Shown here piece after piece: positions 9,225 to 18,202 of a DNA stretch of 64,000 bases. This stretch comes from Shewanella decolorationis S12 (GTDB lineage: Bacteria; Pseudomonadota; Gammaproteobacteria; Enterobacterales; Shewanellaceae). Location of the stretch: the NCBI RefSeq assembly GCF_000485795.1, contig NZ_AXZL01000076.1, positions 495,895 to 559,894 of the forward strand. The letters run 5' to 3'. Numbering within the stretch: the first letter of the stretch is position 1; every line of letters begins with the position of its first letter. The notes below the pieces were generated by a model, which searched no databases, was not told where the DNA came from, and worked only from the letters and a program-made list of their open reading frames with translations. The position numbers were made by a program, and so were the translations under genes.

Positions 9225-9483
9225 AATTTACTGCTCCAACTCTCGTGTTTAGGCTATTTTTATCGCTGCAATAGGGGATCTCAACTGCAATACTGAGTTC
9301 AATTTATCCAGTCTGCGCCGCTAATGCAACCAAGTTGTCTCCATTTCAAAAAATCAGCTATAACGTCTTGTTTTAACATATTTTTAAAAAATACAAATTA
9401 AAATATTTCAATATGATACTCACATTAAGGTCGATGCCGTGTTTGACGAAAAACCAAAGTGTTAGCGAAAGCCAAAAATAAAA
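9225..9483. other. AT-rich region upstream of aroG
   Basis: Very A/T-rich sequence (9370-9420) that should carry the aroG promoter. No convincing TyrR box was found and no gene is supported here. Confidence 0.4.
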
Positions 9484-9523
9484 AACCTCCTTTGCCAGTA
9501 GTCAAATGCAAACAAAGGAGGTT
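9484..9523 (-). terminator. terminator of the TPR lipoprotein gene
   Basis: Perfect 11-base stem (AACCTCCTTTG / CAAAGGAGGTT) with an 18-base loop; on the minus strand it runs into a T tract. Confidence 0.85.
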
Positions 9524-9533
9524 GAGTAAAGGA

Positions 9534-10718
9534 TTAATGTTGCCGCATAGCCTGTAACTTAGCTTGATAACGATGCTTATCTGTGGCTTCGCGGCTAAGT
9601 GCCATGGCCTTTTCCATATTGAGTTTGGCGCGCTTCTCATCGCCCAGCGCCCAATAGGTACGTGACAAACCAAAGAAAAACTCATGGCGATAATCGGCTT
9701 TATCCACGGCCCTTTGATACCAAGCGAGCGCCTCGCTGTATTGGTGTTCATCATAGGCCTGTTCACCCATATCATAGTAGTAATAAGGGTTACGAATACG
9801 CGCTAATTCAAGCACTTTATGAACCTGTGCCCACTCATCTAAACGGCCCTGGTTACCTAAAATCACCGCCAAGTTATAAAGCGTCGTCATATCATCGGCA
9901 TCGTATTTGAGTGCGTAGCGATAGACTTGCTCGGCCCGCTTTTCATCGCCCTTGTGGCGATAAATCACGGCTAAGGTGTTGAGCGCAGGAATAAAGTGTC
10001 CAGATTTTAAGCCCGCTTTAATCAGCGCATAGGCGCGGTCTAAATCCCCTTCAACCAAGGATTCAGCGGCCATATTGTTATAAAACATGCTGGTTAAGGT
10101 CTGGCGATTAATTTGCACTTTATCGTATCCCCGCAAAGCGCGCTCGGGCATAAAGTCGACCAGAATCGCATGGGCCGAGACATAAACCGTATGTACGCTT
10201 TCGGCAGGGAGCAAACGTAGGTTGACATGGCCATTGATCAGATAAAACTCGCCCTGTTTGTCCCACACAGGTTCAATCGCAATATCCTGAAACTCAGTGC
10301 CAATTTTAAACACATCCGCTAAGGCCGATGTCATCACCACCAGCGACATACAGTTTCCGGCGCGCTGAGCATAGGTTTCGCTGGCGGTTTGAGTCAAATT
10401 ATCTTGATAGCGAAAATCGCTATGGCCGCCATCTTGGTTAGCATTGATATAACTGGCTAGCCATTCATGCACCGCAACGGGGTTTTTAGTAGATAAGCTG
10501 TAACGGTCGTAGGCTCGCCTGACATCGGCTGCCACAGAAGGCGGAAGGCTAAAAATATCCTCAACACTCGGAATATTACTGACAGATTTAAACAACGAAT
10601 CTGCAAATAGGGCATCGATTTCATCACTAGGTTTTGGGGCTGTTGAGCTGCAACCCCATAAGAGTAAAAGTAATAATGAGCAGATTATGCCGCTTGAGAT
10701 GGTGCGCAGTTGTATCAT
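9534..10718 (-). CDS. TPR lipoprotein with transglutaminase-like N-terminal half
   Basis: A 394-residue predicted lipoprotein. The signal peptide ends LLLLLLWGC with Cys 23 as lipidation site. Residues about 60-200 resemble transglutaminase-like domains: a Cys in QRAGNCMSLVVMTSAL and a later His in LINGHVNLRL fit a Cys-His pair. The C-terminal half has at least four TPR units (for example ALIKAGLKSGHFIPALNTLA, AEQVYRYALKYDADDMTTLY, ALAWYQRAVDKADYRHEFFF), typical of protein-protein scaffolds. It probably faces the periplasm. Catalytic activity is inferred and may be lost. A terminator closes it. Confidence 0.75.
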   Translation of the reverse strand: MIQLRTISSGIICSLLLLLLWGCSSTAPKPSDEIDALFADSLFKSVSNIPSVEDIFSLPPSVAADVRRAYDRYSLSTKNPVAVHEWLASYINANQDGGHSDFRYQDNLTQTASETYAQRAGNCMSLVVMTSALADVFKIGTEFQDIAIEPVWDKQGEFYLINGHVNLRLLPAESVHTVYVSAHAILVDFMPERALRGYDKVQINRQTLTSMFYNNMAAESLVEGDLDRAYALIKAGLKSGHFIPALNTLAVIYRHKGDEKRAEQVYRYALKYDADDMTTLYNLAVILGNQGRLDEWAQVHKVLELARIRNPYYYYDMGEQAYDEHQYSEALAWYQRAVDKADYRHEFFFGLSRTYWALGDEKRAKLNMEKAMALSREATDKHRYQAKLQAMRQH

Positions 10719-10836
10719 GAGATGTCCCCCAGACCATAAGGCTCCTATTTGAGCTTATTACACTTGGCCAAAAAGACTTCATTAAATGGTTACAAAAAAT
10801 AACGGCCTGCCCCAAAGGATTGCGGCAACTTGAGGG

Positions 10837-11184
10837 TTAACGCTGCGCCGGAGGGTCAACCTTGATATACACATCCTGCTGCTGATAACGATAGGGGCGG
10901 TAGTTATCCTGACCACAGGTAAAGTAAGGGTAAGGCTTTACCTGGGCGATACAACCGAGTGGCAGAGCCTGCAAAATTTGAATTTGCTCCTGCCTTCTCA
11001 AGGATTCCTGCCATTCATAATCTTTCAATACTTGGTCGCGCACGGCAAAGGCATCGAAAGGCTCATCCGAGCGAGTCACTACGACTTGCCCCGCAAAAGC
11101 GGGCAAGGCTAAGAGTGCACTCAGAATCCCCCCAAGCAAGCAGGTACGTCTGATTTTTACTGTGAGATTAGAGATTAAGCGCAT
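10837..11184 (-). CDS. exported small hypothetical protein
   Basis: A 115-residue protein with a positively charged N-terminus and a hydrophobic signal segment ending ALPAFAG, so it is likely secreted to the periplasm. The mature part of about 85 residues has two cysteines (LGCIAQ, FTCGQD) that could form a disulfide, and a Tyr/Gln-rich end. The second of two adjacent ATGs is chosen because AAGGAG is 6 bases from it. Not recognised. It may be a separate unit between amtB and the TPR lipoprotein gene. Confidence 0.65.
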   Translation of the reverse strand: MRLISNLTVKIRRTCLLGGILSALLALPAFAGQVVVTRSDEPFDAFAVRDQVLKDYEWQESLRRQEQIQILQALPLGCIAQVKPYPYFTCGQDNYRPYRYQQQDVYIKVDPPAQR

Positions 11185-11226
11185 CATTCGCTCCTTGTGG
11201 TATCAGCGTGGCAGTCGAAGACCCAT

Positions 11227-11256
11227 AAAAAAAGCAGAGCACTTGGCTCTGCTTTA
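11227..11256 (-). terminator. glnK-amtB operon terminator
   Basis: AAAGCAGAG / CTCTGCTTT stem with a 7-base loop, followed on the minus strand by seven T residues. Lies past the amtB stop codon. Confidence 0.88.
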
Positions 11257-11300
11257 CTATCCTCTTATCCCTGAGAGGCATCAAGTCATATCAACACCAG

Positions 11301-12551
11301 TTAGCCCGCACTTTTTACAGTCACAAACTCTGGGTAAGCATCGATTCCACAGTCAGACGCATCCATACCGTTATATTCTTCTTCCTCTGTAACACGGATG
11401 CCCATGGTCATCTTCAGCACAAACCATACCGCAAATGACGCGCTAAATACCCAAGCGAAGATAATCGCTGCACCGGTTAATTGCGCTGTGATAGTGGCGT
11501 CGGCATTTGATAACGGTACACACATTAAACCGAGAAAACCTGCCACGCCGTGCACCGAAATCGCGCCTACTGGATCGTCGATCTTAATGCGATCTAAGCC
11601 CACAATTGAGAACACCACTAAACCACCAGCGACAAGGCCAATCACACCCGCCATCAATAGTGAAGGCGATAAAGGATCAGCCGTAATCGCCACTAAGCCC
11701 GCCAGAATACCGTTGAGGATCATGGTTAAGTCCGCTTTACCCCATATCATTTTGCACACAACGAGGGCAGAGATAGCACCAAAAGCGGCCGCGGTGTTGG
11801 TGTTTACGAAAACTTTAGCGACAGAGCTAGCATTGGCCGCATCTGACACCATTAATTGTGAGCCACCGTTGAAACCAAACCAGCCCATCCACAGGATAAA
11901 CATCCCTAAGGTCGCCATTGGCAGGTTAGAGCCAGGGATTGGGTTGACTTGGCCGTTAGGGCCATATTTACCCTTACGAGCACCGAGCAGTAACACCCCA
12001 GCGATAGCCGCAGCAGCACCTGTCATGTGCACAATCCCGCTACCGGCAAAGTCAACAAAGCCCAAGCTAGAGATAAAGCCTTTACCCCAAGTCCAGTAGC
12101 CTTCAACGGGGTAGATAATGCCTGTCATCACCACGGAGAAGACAAGGAATGCCCACAACTTCATCCGCTCCGCCACGGCGCCAGAGACAATCGACATCGC
12201 CGTTGCCACAAACACCACTTGGAAGAAGAAGTCTGATTCCAAAGCATGGTTTGCATCGTCGGCTTGTGAGCCAATAAGCGTACCGAGTGAAGGCAACCAG
12301 CCGCCTTCGGCATTGTCGACGTACATAATGTTGTAGCCGATCAATAGGTACATCACACAGGCAATCGCATATAACACCACGTTTTTAGTTAAAATTTCGG
12401 TGGTATTTTTAGAGCGCACTAGGCCAGCTTCGAGCATGGCAAAACCCGCCGCCATCCACATAACCAAAGCGCCTGAAATCAAAAAATAAAAGGTATCGAG
12501 TGCAAAACGCAGCTCAGAGACTGTCACGCCTAATTTTGTTAGTTCTTCCAT
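11301..12551 (-). CDS. amtB: ammonium transporter
   Basis: A 416-residue Amt-family channel with about eleven membrane segments. It contains the ammonium-site and twin-His regions (GSGIVHMTGAAAAIAG and ISVHGVAGFLGL) and the Asp in DNAEGGWLP. The start is the ATG at 12551, placing the TM1 region correctly; an upstream reading overlaps glnK. It carries ammonia across the inner membrane when nitrogen is scarce and is closed by GlnK. Unlike many Amt proteins of this type it begins with MEELTKLGVTVSELRFALD and lacks a long signal peptide. It follows glnK by 10 bp. Confidence 0.93.
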   Translation of the reverse strand: MEELTKLGVTVSELRFALDTFYFLISGALVMWMAAGFAMLEAGLVRSKNTTEILTKNVVLYAIACVMYLLIGYNIMYVDNAEGGWLPSLGTLIGSQADDANHALESDFFFQVVFVATAMSIVSGAVAERMKLWAFLVFSVVMTGIIYPVEGYWTWGKGFISSLGFVDFAGSGIVHMTGAAAAIAGVLLLGARKGKYGPNGQVNPIPGSNLPMATLGMFILWMGWFGFNGGSQLMVSDAANASSVAKVFVNTNTAAAFGAISALVVCKMIWGKADLTMILNGILAGLVAITADPLSPSLLMAGVIGLVAGGLVVFSIVGLDRIKIDDPVGAISVHGVAGFLGLMCVPLSNADATITAQLTGAAIIFAWVFSASFAVWFVLKMTMGIRVTEEEEYNGMDASDCGIDAYPEFVTVKSAG

Positions 12552-12561
12552 CTTCCGCCCC

Positions 12562-12900
12562 CTATAGCGCTTCAGTGTCGAGTTCACCCGTACGGATACG
12601 GATGGCATGTTCTAAGTCGATAACGAAAATCTTTCCGTCACCAATTTTTCCCGTATGAGCCGCAGTGGTAATTGCCTCAATCAACATGTCGAGATTTTCT
12701 GCTTTAGTGGCAATTTCTAGTTTTACTTTTGGCAAAAAATCCACCTGATACTCGGCGCCACGATACAACTCTGTGTGCCCCTTTTGACGGCCAAAACCTT
12801 TAACCTCGGTCACCGTCATCCCCTCAATACCAATACCGGCGATAGCTTCACGGACATCATCCAATTTAAATGGCTTGATGATAGCGCTGACTAGTTTCAT
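12562..12900 (-). CDS. glnK: nitrogen regulatory protein PII
   Basis: A 112-residue PII protein. Its T-loop includes Tyr 51, the uridylylation site (LYRGAEYQVDFLP), and the B-loop TGKIGDGKIFV binds ATP. The ATG at 12900 has GGAGGT ahead of it; the 17 codons upstream are not likely translated. It senses 2-oxoglutarate and ATP/ADP and, when not uridylylated, plugs AmtB. Pairing with amtB argues for GlnK rather than GlnB. Candidate NtrC and sigma-54 sites lie upstream. Confidence 0.93.
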   Translation of the reverse strand: MKLVSAIIKPFKLDDVREAIAGIGIEGMTVTEVKGFGRQKGHTELYRGAEYQVDFLPKVKLEIATKAENLDMLIEAITTAAHTGKIGDGKIFVIDLEHAIRIRTGELDTEAL

Positions 12901-12946
12901 CCTGACCTCCAAAAACGCGATTGTTATTAACTTGTAGCAAAGGTAA

Positions 12947-12962
12947 TTCAATCATCAGGCCA
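12947..12962 (-). promoter_or_regulatory. candidate sigma-54 promoter of glnK-amtB
   Basis: On the minus strand TGGCCTGATGATTGAA resembles the -24/-12 consensus TGGCACG-N4-TTGCA. The GG at -24 and TTG at -12 are kept, but the -12 C is A. It lies about 47 bases before the glnK start and about 80 bases from an NtrC-like site. The assignment is inference. Confidence 0.45.
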
Positions 12963-13025
12963 TATTTTTAATGCATTGATTTTAAATAAATAATAAAGAA
13001 TCACCCTGAGTGCGGCGATTAAAAA

Positions 13026-13042
13026 TGCACCAGACTTGTGCA
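13026..13042. promoter_or_regulatory. NtrC-type enhancer site
   Basis: TGCACCAGACTTGTGCA matches the palindromic NtrC site TGCACCA-N3-TGGTGCA at 13 of 14 fixed positions. It is near -95 relative to the glnK promoter candidate, a usual distance for an enhancer. It could also act on the divergent gene at 13225. Confidence 0.65.
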
Positions 13043-13224
13043 AGCGTGAGGGCAACGCACTCTTTTAGTGAGCAATTTAAGTGCACGCTATATTCGACTT
13101 TTGCCCTATTGGTGAGGTTGGCCAATTAGGGTTTACTAACAGTGTAAAAAATAAACAAATCAAAAAATAAACAGAGCAATCGCTAAACGATGCCTTTATT
13201 CCACCCGCGCAGAAGGAATACCCG

Positions 13225-13767
13225 ATGTTAAAACCCGAACAATGTGTACTCGTTATCGTCGATGTGCAGGGAAAACTCGCTCAGATCATGGATAACACAG
13301 CCAAACTCCACCAACAGCTAAGTACATTGATCCAAGGTGCGCAGCTGTTCGAGATCCCCATTCTCTGGCTCGAACAATTACCCGCCAAACTAGGCTCGAC
13401 CACTGAAGAGTTAAAAACCTTACTCGAAAAAACGGGCTCGCCCATTGCCAAGCAACACTTTAGTGGTTGGTATTGTGATGAATTTGCCAATGCACTAACC
13501 CAAACTCGACGCAAACAGGTGCTGCTCGCGGGGATAGAAACCCATGTTTGCGTATACCAGACTTGCCGTGATCTGCTCGACCAGCATTACTCTGTGCATG
13601 TCGTTGCCGATGCCGTATCTTCCCGTAGCGTTGATAATAAACAGCTGGGCATTCAAATGATGACCGCCAAAGGGGCAAGCCTCACAAATGTGGAGTCACT
13701 ATTATTTGAACTGCAACACGAAGCCCAAGGCGATAGATTTAAGGCGCTGATAAAGTTGATTAAATAA
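13225..13767 (+). CDS. isochorismatase/nicotinamidase-fold hydrolase
   Basis: A 180-residue cysteine hydrolase of the YcaC-like branch. The likely triad is Asp near residue 11 (VIVDVQGK), Lys near residue 74 (SPIAKQHFS) and the nucleophile Cys in AGIETHVCVYQT. The protein is cytoplasmic, and substrate is uncertain (amide or isochorismate-like). It is a single gene divergent from glnK. A 14-bp unit, GTTGATTAAATAAG, is exactly tandemly duplicated across the stop codon (13755-13768 and 13769-13782), so the second copy is noncoding. Confidence 0.85.
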   Translation: MLKPEQCVLVIVDVQGKLAQIMDNTAKLHQQLSTLIQGAQLFEIPILWLEQLPAKLGSTTEELKTLLEKTGSPIAKQHFSGWYCDEFANALTQTRRKQVLLAGIETHVCVYQTCRDLLDQHYSVHVVADAVSSRSVDNKQLGIQMMTAKGASLTNVESLLFELQHEAQGDRFKALIKLIK

Positions 13768-13787
13768 GGTTGATTAAATAAGGCGAG

Positions 13788-13812
13788 AAGAGAGCTTATT
13801 CAAGCTCTCTTT
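13788..13812. terminator. terminator between the hydrolase gene and the exported protein gene
   Basis: AAGAGAGCTT / AAGCTCTCTT stem with a 4-base loop between converging genes; T-run short, so efficiency is uncertain. Confidence 0.65.
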
Positions 13813-13818
13813 AGTGAA

Positions 13819-14553
13819 TCAAAACGCCGCGACACAAACAGCAAATTTGGCACTATTGGCATAACTGCGAAAGCTATAACCGCTGGAGGCGACCGAGATA
13901 ATGCCGACCTCGAATTCAGTCTCATACACTGTGCTAGACCAAGAAGGGATTGTCGAGCTCCACTGCGCACGTTGGTAGGCTGCGCGACTTTCGCCGTACC
14001 CATAGAGGGTATTTAACTCCTGCTCTGTTGGCCTGCGCCAATTGTCTTTACCAGCAAACTCGATTGAGGCCAATTTTTGGCACCAGCGGTCAAACTGACC
14101 GTTAACACCAACCTTAGCCTCATTGCCTTTGGCTGCTTCGGTGCCGGGTAAGATAACGCCCTTACCATCCTGACGAAACTGCGCATATTCTCCTCGGCTT
14201 GGGCCAAATACAAACTCCTCCTGCACGTTAAATGTCATCGCATAGGAATCGCCACTGTTGTTGGCATCATCTTGTTTTAGATAACCTAAGGCATTCATCA
14301 CAGCAATAGAAGGCGAACTGCTAAACCATTTCGTTTGACGATCACTTTTATCGTAAAGTGCTCTAATTTTTAAACAGTGGGTTGATGCAAGAGTGCGGTC
14401 GTTATTATCGAGGCCGCCATCAAAGCTAGTATCGATTGGCGTACCTTCGACATGCCCGCACAGGGGAATTTGCTCTTTTTGGCGACATTCAGTGAGTAAA
14501 AACAACAGCACTATGGCAGTGCCGAAAACGGCAATTTTGGCGGGATTAATCAT
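13819..14553 (-). CDS. exported protein with DUF1566-like C-terminal part
   Basis: A 244-residue protein with an N-terminal hydrophobic segment ending FLLTEC. That cysteine could be lipidated, but Glu just before it is atypical, so simple export or anchoring is possible. The C-terminal half contains WRRPTEQELNTLYGYG and a WSSTIPSWSSTVYETEF stretch like DUF1566/Lcl-type domains, which are often on cell surfaces or secreted. Function is unknown. It converges with the hydrolase gene, so no operon is apparent. Confidence 0.65.
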   Translation of the reverse strand: MINPAKIAVFGTAIVLLFLLTECRQKEQIPLCGHVEGTPIDTSFDGGLDNNDRTLASTHCLKIRALYDKSDRQTKWFSSSPSIAVMNALGYLKQDDANNSGDSYAMTFNVQEEFVFGPSRGEYAQFRQDGKGVILPGTEAAKGNEAKVGVNGQFDRWCQKLASIEFAGKDNWRRPTEQELNTLYGYGESRAAYQRAQWSSTIPSWSSTVYETEFEVGIISVASSGYSFRSYANSAKFAVCVAAF

Positions 14554-14652
14554 CACAACAAACCTAAATCCAGGGTTTATAAAAAGACAGTTACAGACAA
14601 CCTTGATGGCATTCGCTTCAGGGAATTAGCCTTAAGCGAATGGCCAATTAAG

Positions 14653-15462
14653 CTATAACGCCTTAATCACAGGCTCCTGCACCAGCAATTGATCGTTTTT
14701 GTAAACATAAAGTATGCCCACGGGGCTCTCTTCAGCGCTGAGCACTATCACATCGCAAACATAGCGATAGGGACCACTTTTAAACTGGAAGAAATGATTA
14801 CCGCCAGTACCCTCACGCACCAATTTACCCTTTTTGAGGACTAAATCAGGTTTCTCACTCAGGGATTTGCCCTTTGCCCAAGCTGCATAACGGTATTGGT
14901 TATTATCGATGGCATCGACACGTATGATGAATCGAGCGGTTTCCCACGCCAGCTCTGGGCTAGCAAACTCGCGCACACTCTCGTGTAGCATCGCTTTTTG
15001 CTGCGCGATCAGCTCATCCCTTAACTTAGCTTCCTCTGGGCTTTGGTAATTAATGCCCGAGATTTTGCCATCAAAATCCAACCAGACACTGCCGTGATCG
15101 AGCATAATGCCGCGCCAGCCCATAGTCTCCCAGTTGTTCTCCGTGGTCGAATTGGCGATTTGACTCAGCAACTTGCTATCAAACACCTGCTGAAATCTCG
15201 CCAGCATTTGCTGTGGATTTTGCACATCGGGGAGCGGGTATTCCCGCTGGAGGGGATAAGAGATTTGCTCGGCAATCGCCTGATGATCACCCGCTTTGGC
15301 CGCATCAATCAAGGCTTGCACCTGCGGCACATATTCCGCTTCTAGTGCGGCCATAGCCTGAGGCACTAGGGTTAGACTCCCCAGCAGCAAGCCCGCATAA
15401 AGCCCTAAACGCGAAAGTCGATGAATACCTGAATATGTTCGAGAAGACAGAGCATGAGGCAT
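14653..15462 (-). CDS. periplasmic hypothetical protein
   Basis: A 269-residue protein with a cleavable signal peptide (charged start, hydrophobic core, cleavage near PQAMAALE, about residue 38). The mature part starts with a helical region (VQALIDAAKAGDHQAIAEQI) and has a beta-rich C-terminal half (YRYVCDVIVLSAEESPVGIL), resembling small SnoaL- or DUF4440-type periplasmic proteins, but no family is claimed. AAGGA precedes the ATG. It is followed by the gene at 13819 after about 100 bp. Confidence 0.6.
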   Translation of the reverse strand: MPHALSSRTYSGIHRLSRLGLYAGLLLGSLTLVPQAMAALEAEYVPQVQALIDAAKAGDHQAIAEQISYPLQREYPLPDVQNPQQMLARFQQVFDSKLLSQIANSTTENNWETMGWRGIMLDHGSVWLDFDGKISGINYQSPEEAKLRDELIAQQKAMLHESVREFASPELAWETARFIIRVDAIDNNQYRYAAWAKGKSLSEKPDLVLKKGKLVREGTGGNHFFQFKSGPYRYVCDVIVLSAEESPVGILYVYKNDQLLVQEPVIKAL

Positions 15463-15596
15463 GGCTTATTCCTTTAACGTCAAAAACATCCAAATTAAGA
15501 CTTGGCAAGGATAGCATAGCTAAGGTGGGATAAACATAAACAATCCCACCCAAGCCTATGTGTTAAAAGCCTAATCACAGCCTCGCTAGCAGCACC

Positions 15597-16301
15597 TTAA
15601 GCCAACAGCAAACTAGAGACTATCGCTACCGCCACCGACATAAAGATCACCCCAATTACCCCATCGATGATAGGCGTGAGTCGTTGCAACTTTTGCTGCA
15701 CCTTGGCTTTTGAGAGCATCAGCGCCAAAAAGCCAAACCAGAGCAGTGACAACACAAATAACATCAACGCGGCGGCAAATTTAGTCACAGGTGTCACGCT
15801 CGGGGTGATCAGGGCGGAGAACAAGGTGATAAAAAACACTAAAGCTTTGGGATTCAATAAATTGGTATAAAGCCCCCTCATAAAACCCTGTTTAGGAGTT
15901 AAAACGTTGACAGTGCCCGCCATGGGCATATCAATGCTGTGTTCTGAGGTTGTTGCAAATCCAGAGGAATCGGCCCCCTCACCGTTCAATACGGTTTTGG
16001 GTTTACTGAAAAAGGTCACCGCAGCCTTAAGCGCGCCAAATCCCATCCACGCTAAATACGAAGCGCCCAGCAATTGCACTAACAGATACAAGGTATGGGA
16101 GCTTTTAATCACTAAGCTGACGCCAGTTAAACTCAAAATGGTATGGGCTAAAATCGCCACCGATATTCCCGCCGCCGTGGCAATTGCAGTGTTTCGCGGC
16201 TGCGACGTGGCAATCTTCACCATAATGGCGAAATCCGGCCCTGGGCTGACTAAGGCTACACAATGAATAACAGCTAAGGTGACTAACAGGGATACATCCA
16301 T
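15597..16301 (-). CDS. LysE-family amino acid exporter
   Basis: A 234-residue inner-membrane protein with about six hydrophobic segments. It carries the LysE/RhtB pattern SPGPDFAIMVKIA near residue 20 and a later LLNPKALVFFITLF signature. A charged loop (about residues 88-118) separates helices 3 and 4. It exports amino acids or related molecules, but the substrate is unknown. The gene lies immediately before an AraC-type regulator with the same orientation, which fits a regulator controlling this exporter. Confidence 0.85.
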   Translation of the reverse strand: MDVSLLVTLAVIHCVALVSPGPDFAIMVKIATSQPRNTAIATAAGISVAILAHTILSLTGVSLVIKSSHTLYLLVQLLGASYLAWMGFGALKAAVTFFSKPKTVLNGEGADSSGFATTSEHSIDMPMAGTVNVLTPKQGFMRGLYTNLLNPKALVFFITLFSALITPSVTPVTKFAAALMLFVLSLLWFGFLALMLSKAKVQQKLQRLTPIIDGVIGVIFMSVAVAIVSSLLLA

Positions 16302-16399
16302 CAATAGGGCTCCGCAAAAACAGATAAGAACGTCAGTATGCCCAAGCCTGTAGCACCTGCATTGTAAGAAATTGCACGCGGTTAATTTACCGAGACAAA

Positions 16400-17230
16400 T
16401 TAAAGCATGCGCCGCTGGAATTGGACAGGAGAGAGTAAAAAGGCCTGCTTAAACGCCTTATTTAGATGACTCTGGTCGAAAAAGCCTAACTGCTGCGCCA
16501 CATCCGCCACTAAGGCGCCATGGGTTAAGGACTTTTTCGCTAACTCTAATCGCACTCGCTTTAGATAGGCGTGGGGTGTCATCCCAGTCGCCAGTTTAAA
16601 TTGGCGTAAAAACTGGAACTTACTCAGGTTAACTTCATCGGCCAACGCCTCAAGTTGAGTGTTTTGCCACGGCTCATCGTGAATTTTCTGTTTGATACGA
16701 TTTAACTGCTGCCATGATAACCCCCTATCCTGCCGTAAATTCAGCATTCCCGTGGGATGGCGCATCAATAACAGCTGCATAAAGTTCAGCAGGTGCGACT
16801 CGGCCGCCAGCTCAGAGCATTGACCTTGAATGAGTACATCATGTAGCTGGATAAAGTATTGATATAACGCAGGGTCATCTACCATGGGCGCATTAAAGAA
16901 ATGCGCCTTGAGCCCCATTTCTTGGCTAATTCTGTTCATATACTCCACGGGGATCGACATCACCTTAACCCGATAACCTTCGGCGTCGCGGCTTTGTCCA
17001 TCGTGGGTTTCATCGGGATTGAGGGTCGATAGCCCATGTTGCCCTAACTGATAACGACTGCCTTTATTGATAAATTGCTGCGCCCCTTGAGTCACCACGC
17101 CTAAGTGGTAATCCAGATGCACGTGTTTATCAAAACTGAAATGCGTAAATTCCGCCTGACTCAGTTCTATGCCCGAGAGGCTGGGATGGCGCCAGTAATT
17201 GATATTTTCTACGGGAGTCACACGGCTCAT
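16400..17230 (-). CDS. AraC-family transcriptional regulator
   Basis: A 276-residue regulator: an N-terminal cupin-like sensor domain (about 1-150, with HVHLDYHLGVVTQG) and a C-terminal double helix-turn-helix (about 170-276). The latter includes LEALADEVNLSKFQFLRQFK and the family motif AQQLGFFDQSHLNKAFKQ. It likely senses an amino acid or similar ligand and controls the LysE-type gene next door (about 100 bp downstream), as AraC/LysE pairs often do. The link is inferred from position. Confidence 0.85.
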   Translation of the reverse strand: MSRVTPVENINYWRHPSLSGIELSQAEFTHFSFDKHVHLDYHLGVVTQGAQQFINKGSRYQLGQHGLSTLNPDETHDGQSRDAEGYRVKVMSIPVEYMNRISQEMGLKAHFFNAPMVDDPALYQYFIQLHDVLIQGQCSELAAESHLLNFMQLLLMRHPTGMLNLRQDRGLSWQQLNRIKQKIHDEPWQNTQLEALADEVNLSKFQFLRQFKLATGMTPHAYLKRVRLELAKKSLTHGALVADVAQQLGFFDQSHLNKAFKQAFLLSPVQFQRRML

Positions 17231-17338
17231 AGGGCAAGCTTAATCTCACAGGGCAAAGACAACTTTAGATATTACTCATTCTAGCCGCCGAGATCTTGGT
17301 CGGAATAGTAAATTATTGCAGCGCCCTCCGCAAAAATG

Positions 17339-17364
17339 CAAAACGCCCGAATGCGGGCGTTTTG
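17339..17364 (-). terminator. terminator of the 17.4-18.1 kb gene
   Basis: AAAACGCCCG / CGGGCGTTTT stem with a 4-base loop, followed by T-rich sequence on the minus strand. Confidence 0.8.
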
Positions 17365-17383
17365 TCAGATCCAACATGCAGGA

Positions 17384-18130
17384 TTAGTGCGAATGACTGC
17401 CGTGGCCGCCTTGCGCCTCAATGGCATGGCCTTCACTGTTATAAAAACCACTGCTACCGTGTTCGATAAAGCCTTGGTTGATCATCTTGGCGATAAAGGG
17501 GTCGGACTCACTGTCGCCCACGTCAGCAAAATCAATATCTTGATAATTCTGGGTTAAAGCAGCGAATGCTTCGTGGCTGTAAGGCTCAACCTTGAGCAAC
17601 TGATAACTTAAAACTTCACCTAAATTAAATTTCTGTGGCAGCTCAATGCTGGCAATCCAGTCGAGCTGGCTGTCCAAGCCATTCACCTTACCCGCAAAGC
17701 CTTGAGCCGCAAAACAAGGCAATTGTTTTAGCTCAGTTTTAGCCATATGGGCAGGCAATGCAGGAGACACTACATGGTACAACTGATCGCGGTCGTGCTG
17801 AATGTTTAGCGCCCTTAAGTCGCCCTTGCGATAGGTGACTGAGCGTTTTTCAACAGGGAAATAACGCACATATTCGCCATTGGGTGCCCATTGTTCAAAG
17901 GTGGTGTTATCCCGTTGAATAATAAAATCTTGTCCGTCTCTTAGCAGGGTCATCTGCCAGCTTTGCCCCTTAGCATTGGTGACTTGGTACTGGGCTTTTA
18001 AATGGCTGGCCTCAAGTGTTGTGCATTGTGCATTGGCCTGATTAGCAGAAGCAGCGCTAACGGGAGTGGCTAAGGCCATCACTGGGGAGGCTAACGTCGA
18101 TACCAGAGTGACTAAGAGGAGTTTATTCAT
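17384..18130 (-). CDS. periplasmic hypothetical protein, His-rich C-terminus
   Basis: A 248-residue secreted protein. The signal peptide (MNKLLLVTLVSTLASPVMA) is cut near residue 20. The mature part is beta-rich (TYRKGDLRALNIQHDRDQLY), and the C-terminus ends HAIEAQGGHGSHSH, suggesting metal binding. The ATG at 18130 is chosen because a GTG 12 bases earlier has no better site. It lies 108 bp downstream of the lipoprotein alkaline phosphatase gene with the same orientation, so it may work with the phosphatases. Function is unknown. Confidence 0.65.
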   Translation of the reverse strand: MNKLLLVTLVSTLASPVMALATPVSAASANQANAQCTTLEASHLKAQYQVTNAKGQSWQMTLLRDGQDFIIQRDNTTFEQWAPNGEYVRYFPVEKRSVTYRKGDLRALNIQHDRDQLYHVVSPALPAHMAKTELKQLPCFAAQGFAGKVNGLDSQLDWIASIELPQKFNLGEVLSYQLLKVEPYSHEAFAALTQNYQDIDFADVGDSESDPFIAKMINQGFIEHGSSGFYNSEGHAIEAQGGHGSHSH

Positions 18131-18202
18131 GTTATTTCTCACTTACACGCTAATTGTATAACTCGCATTACTGACTAACGTCACTACAGACAGTTAGATA
18201 AG

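Noticed and set aside
9425..9775. 116-codon ORF overlapping the TPR lipoprotein gene end
   Set aside because: Overlaps a clear gene and terminator in another frame; no ribosome site.
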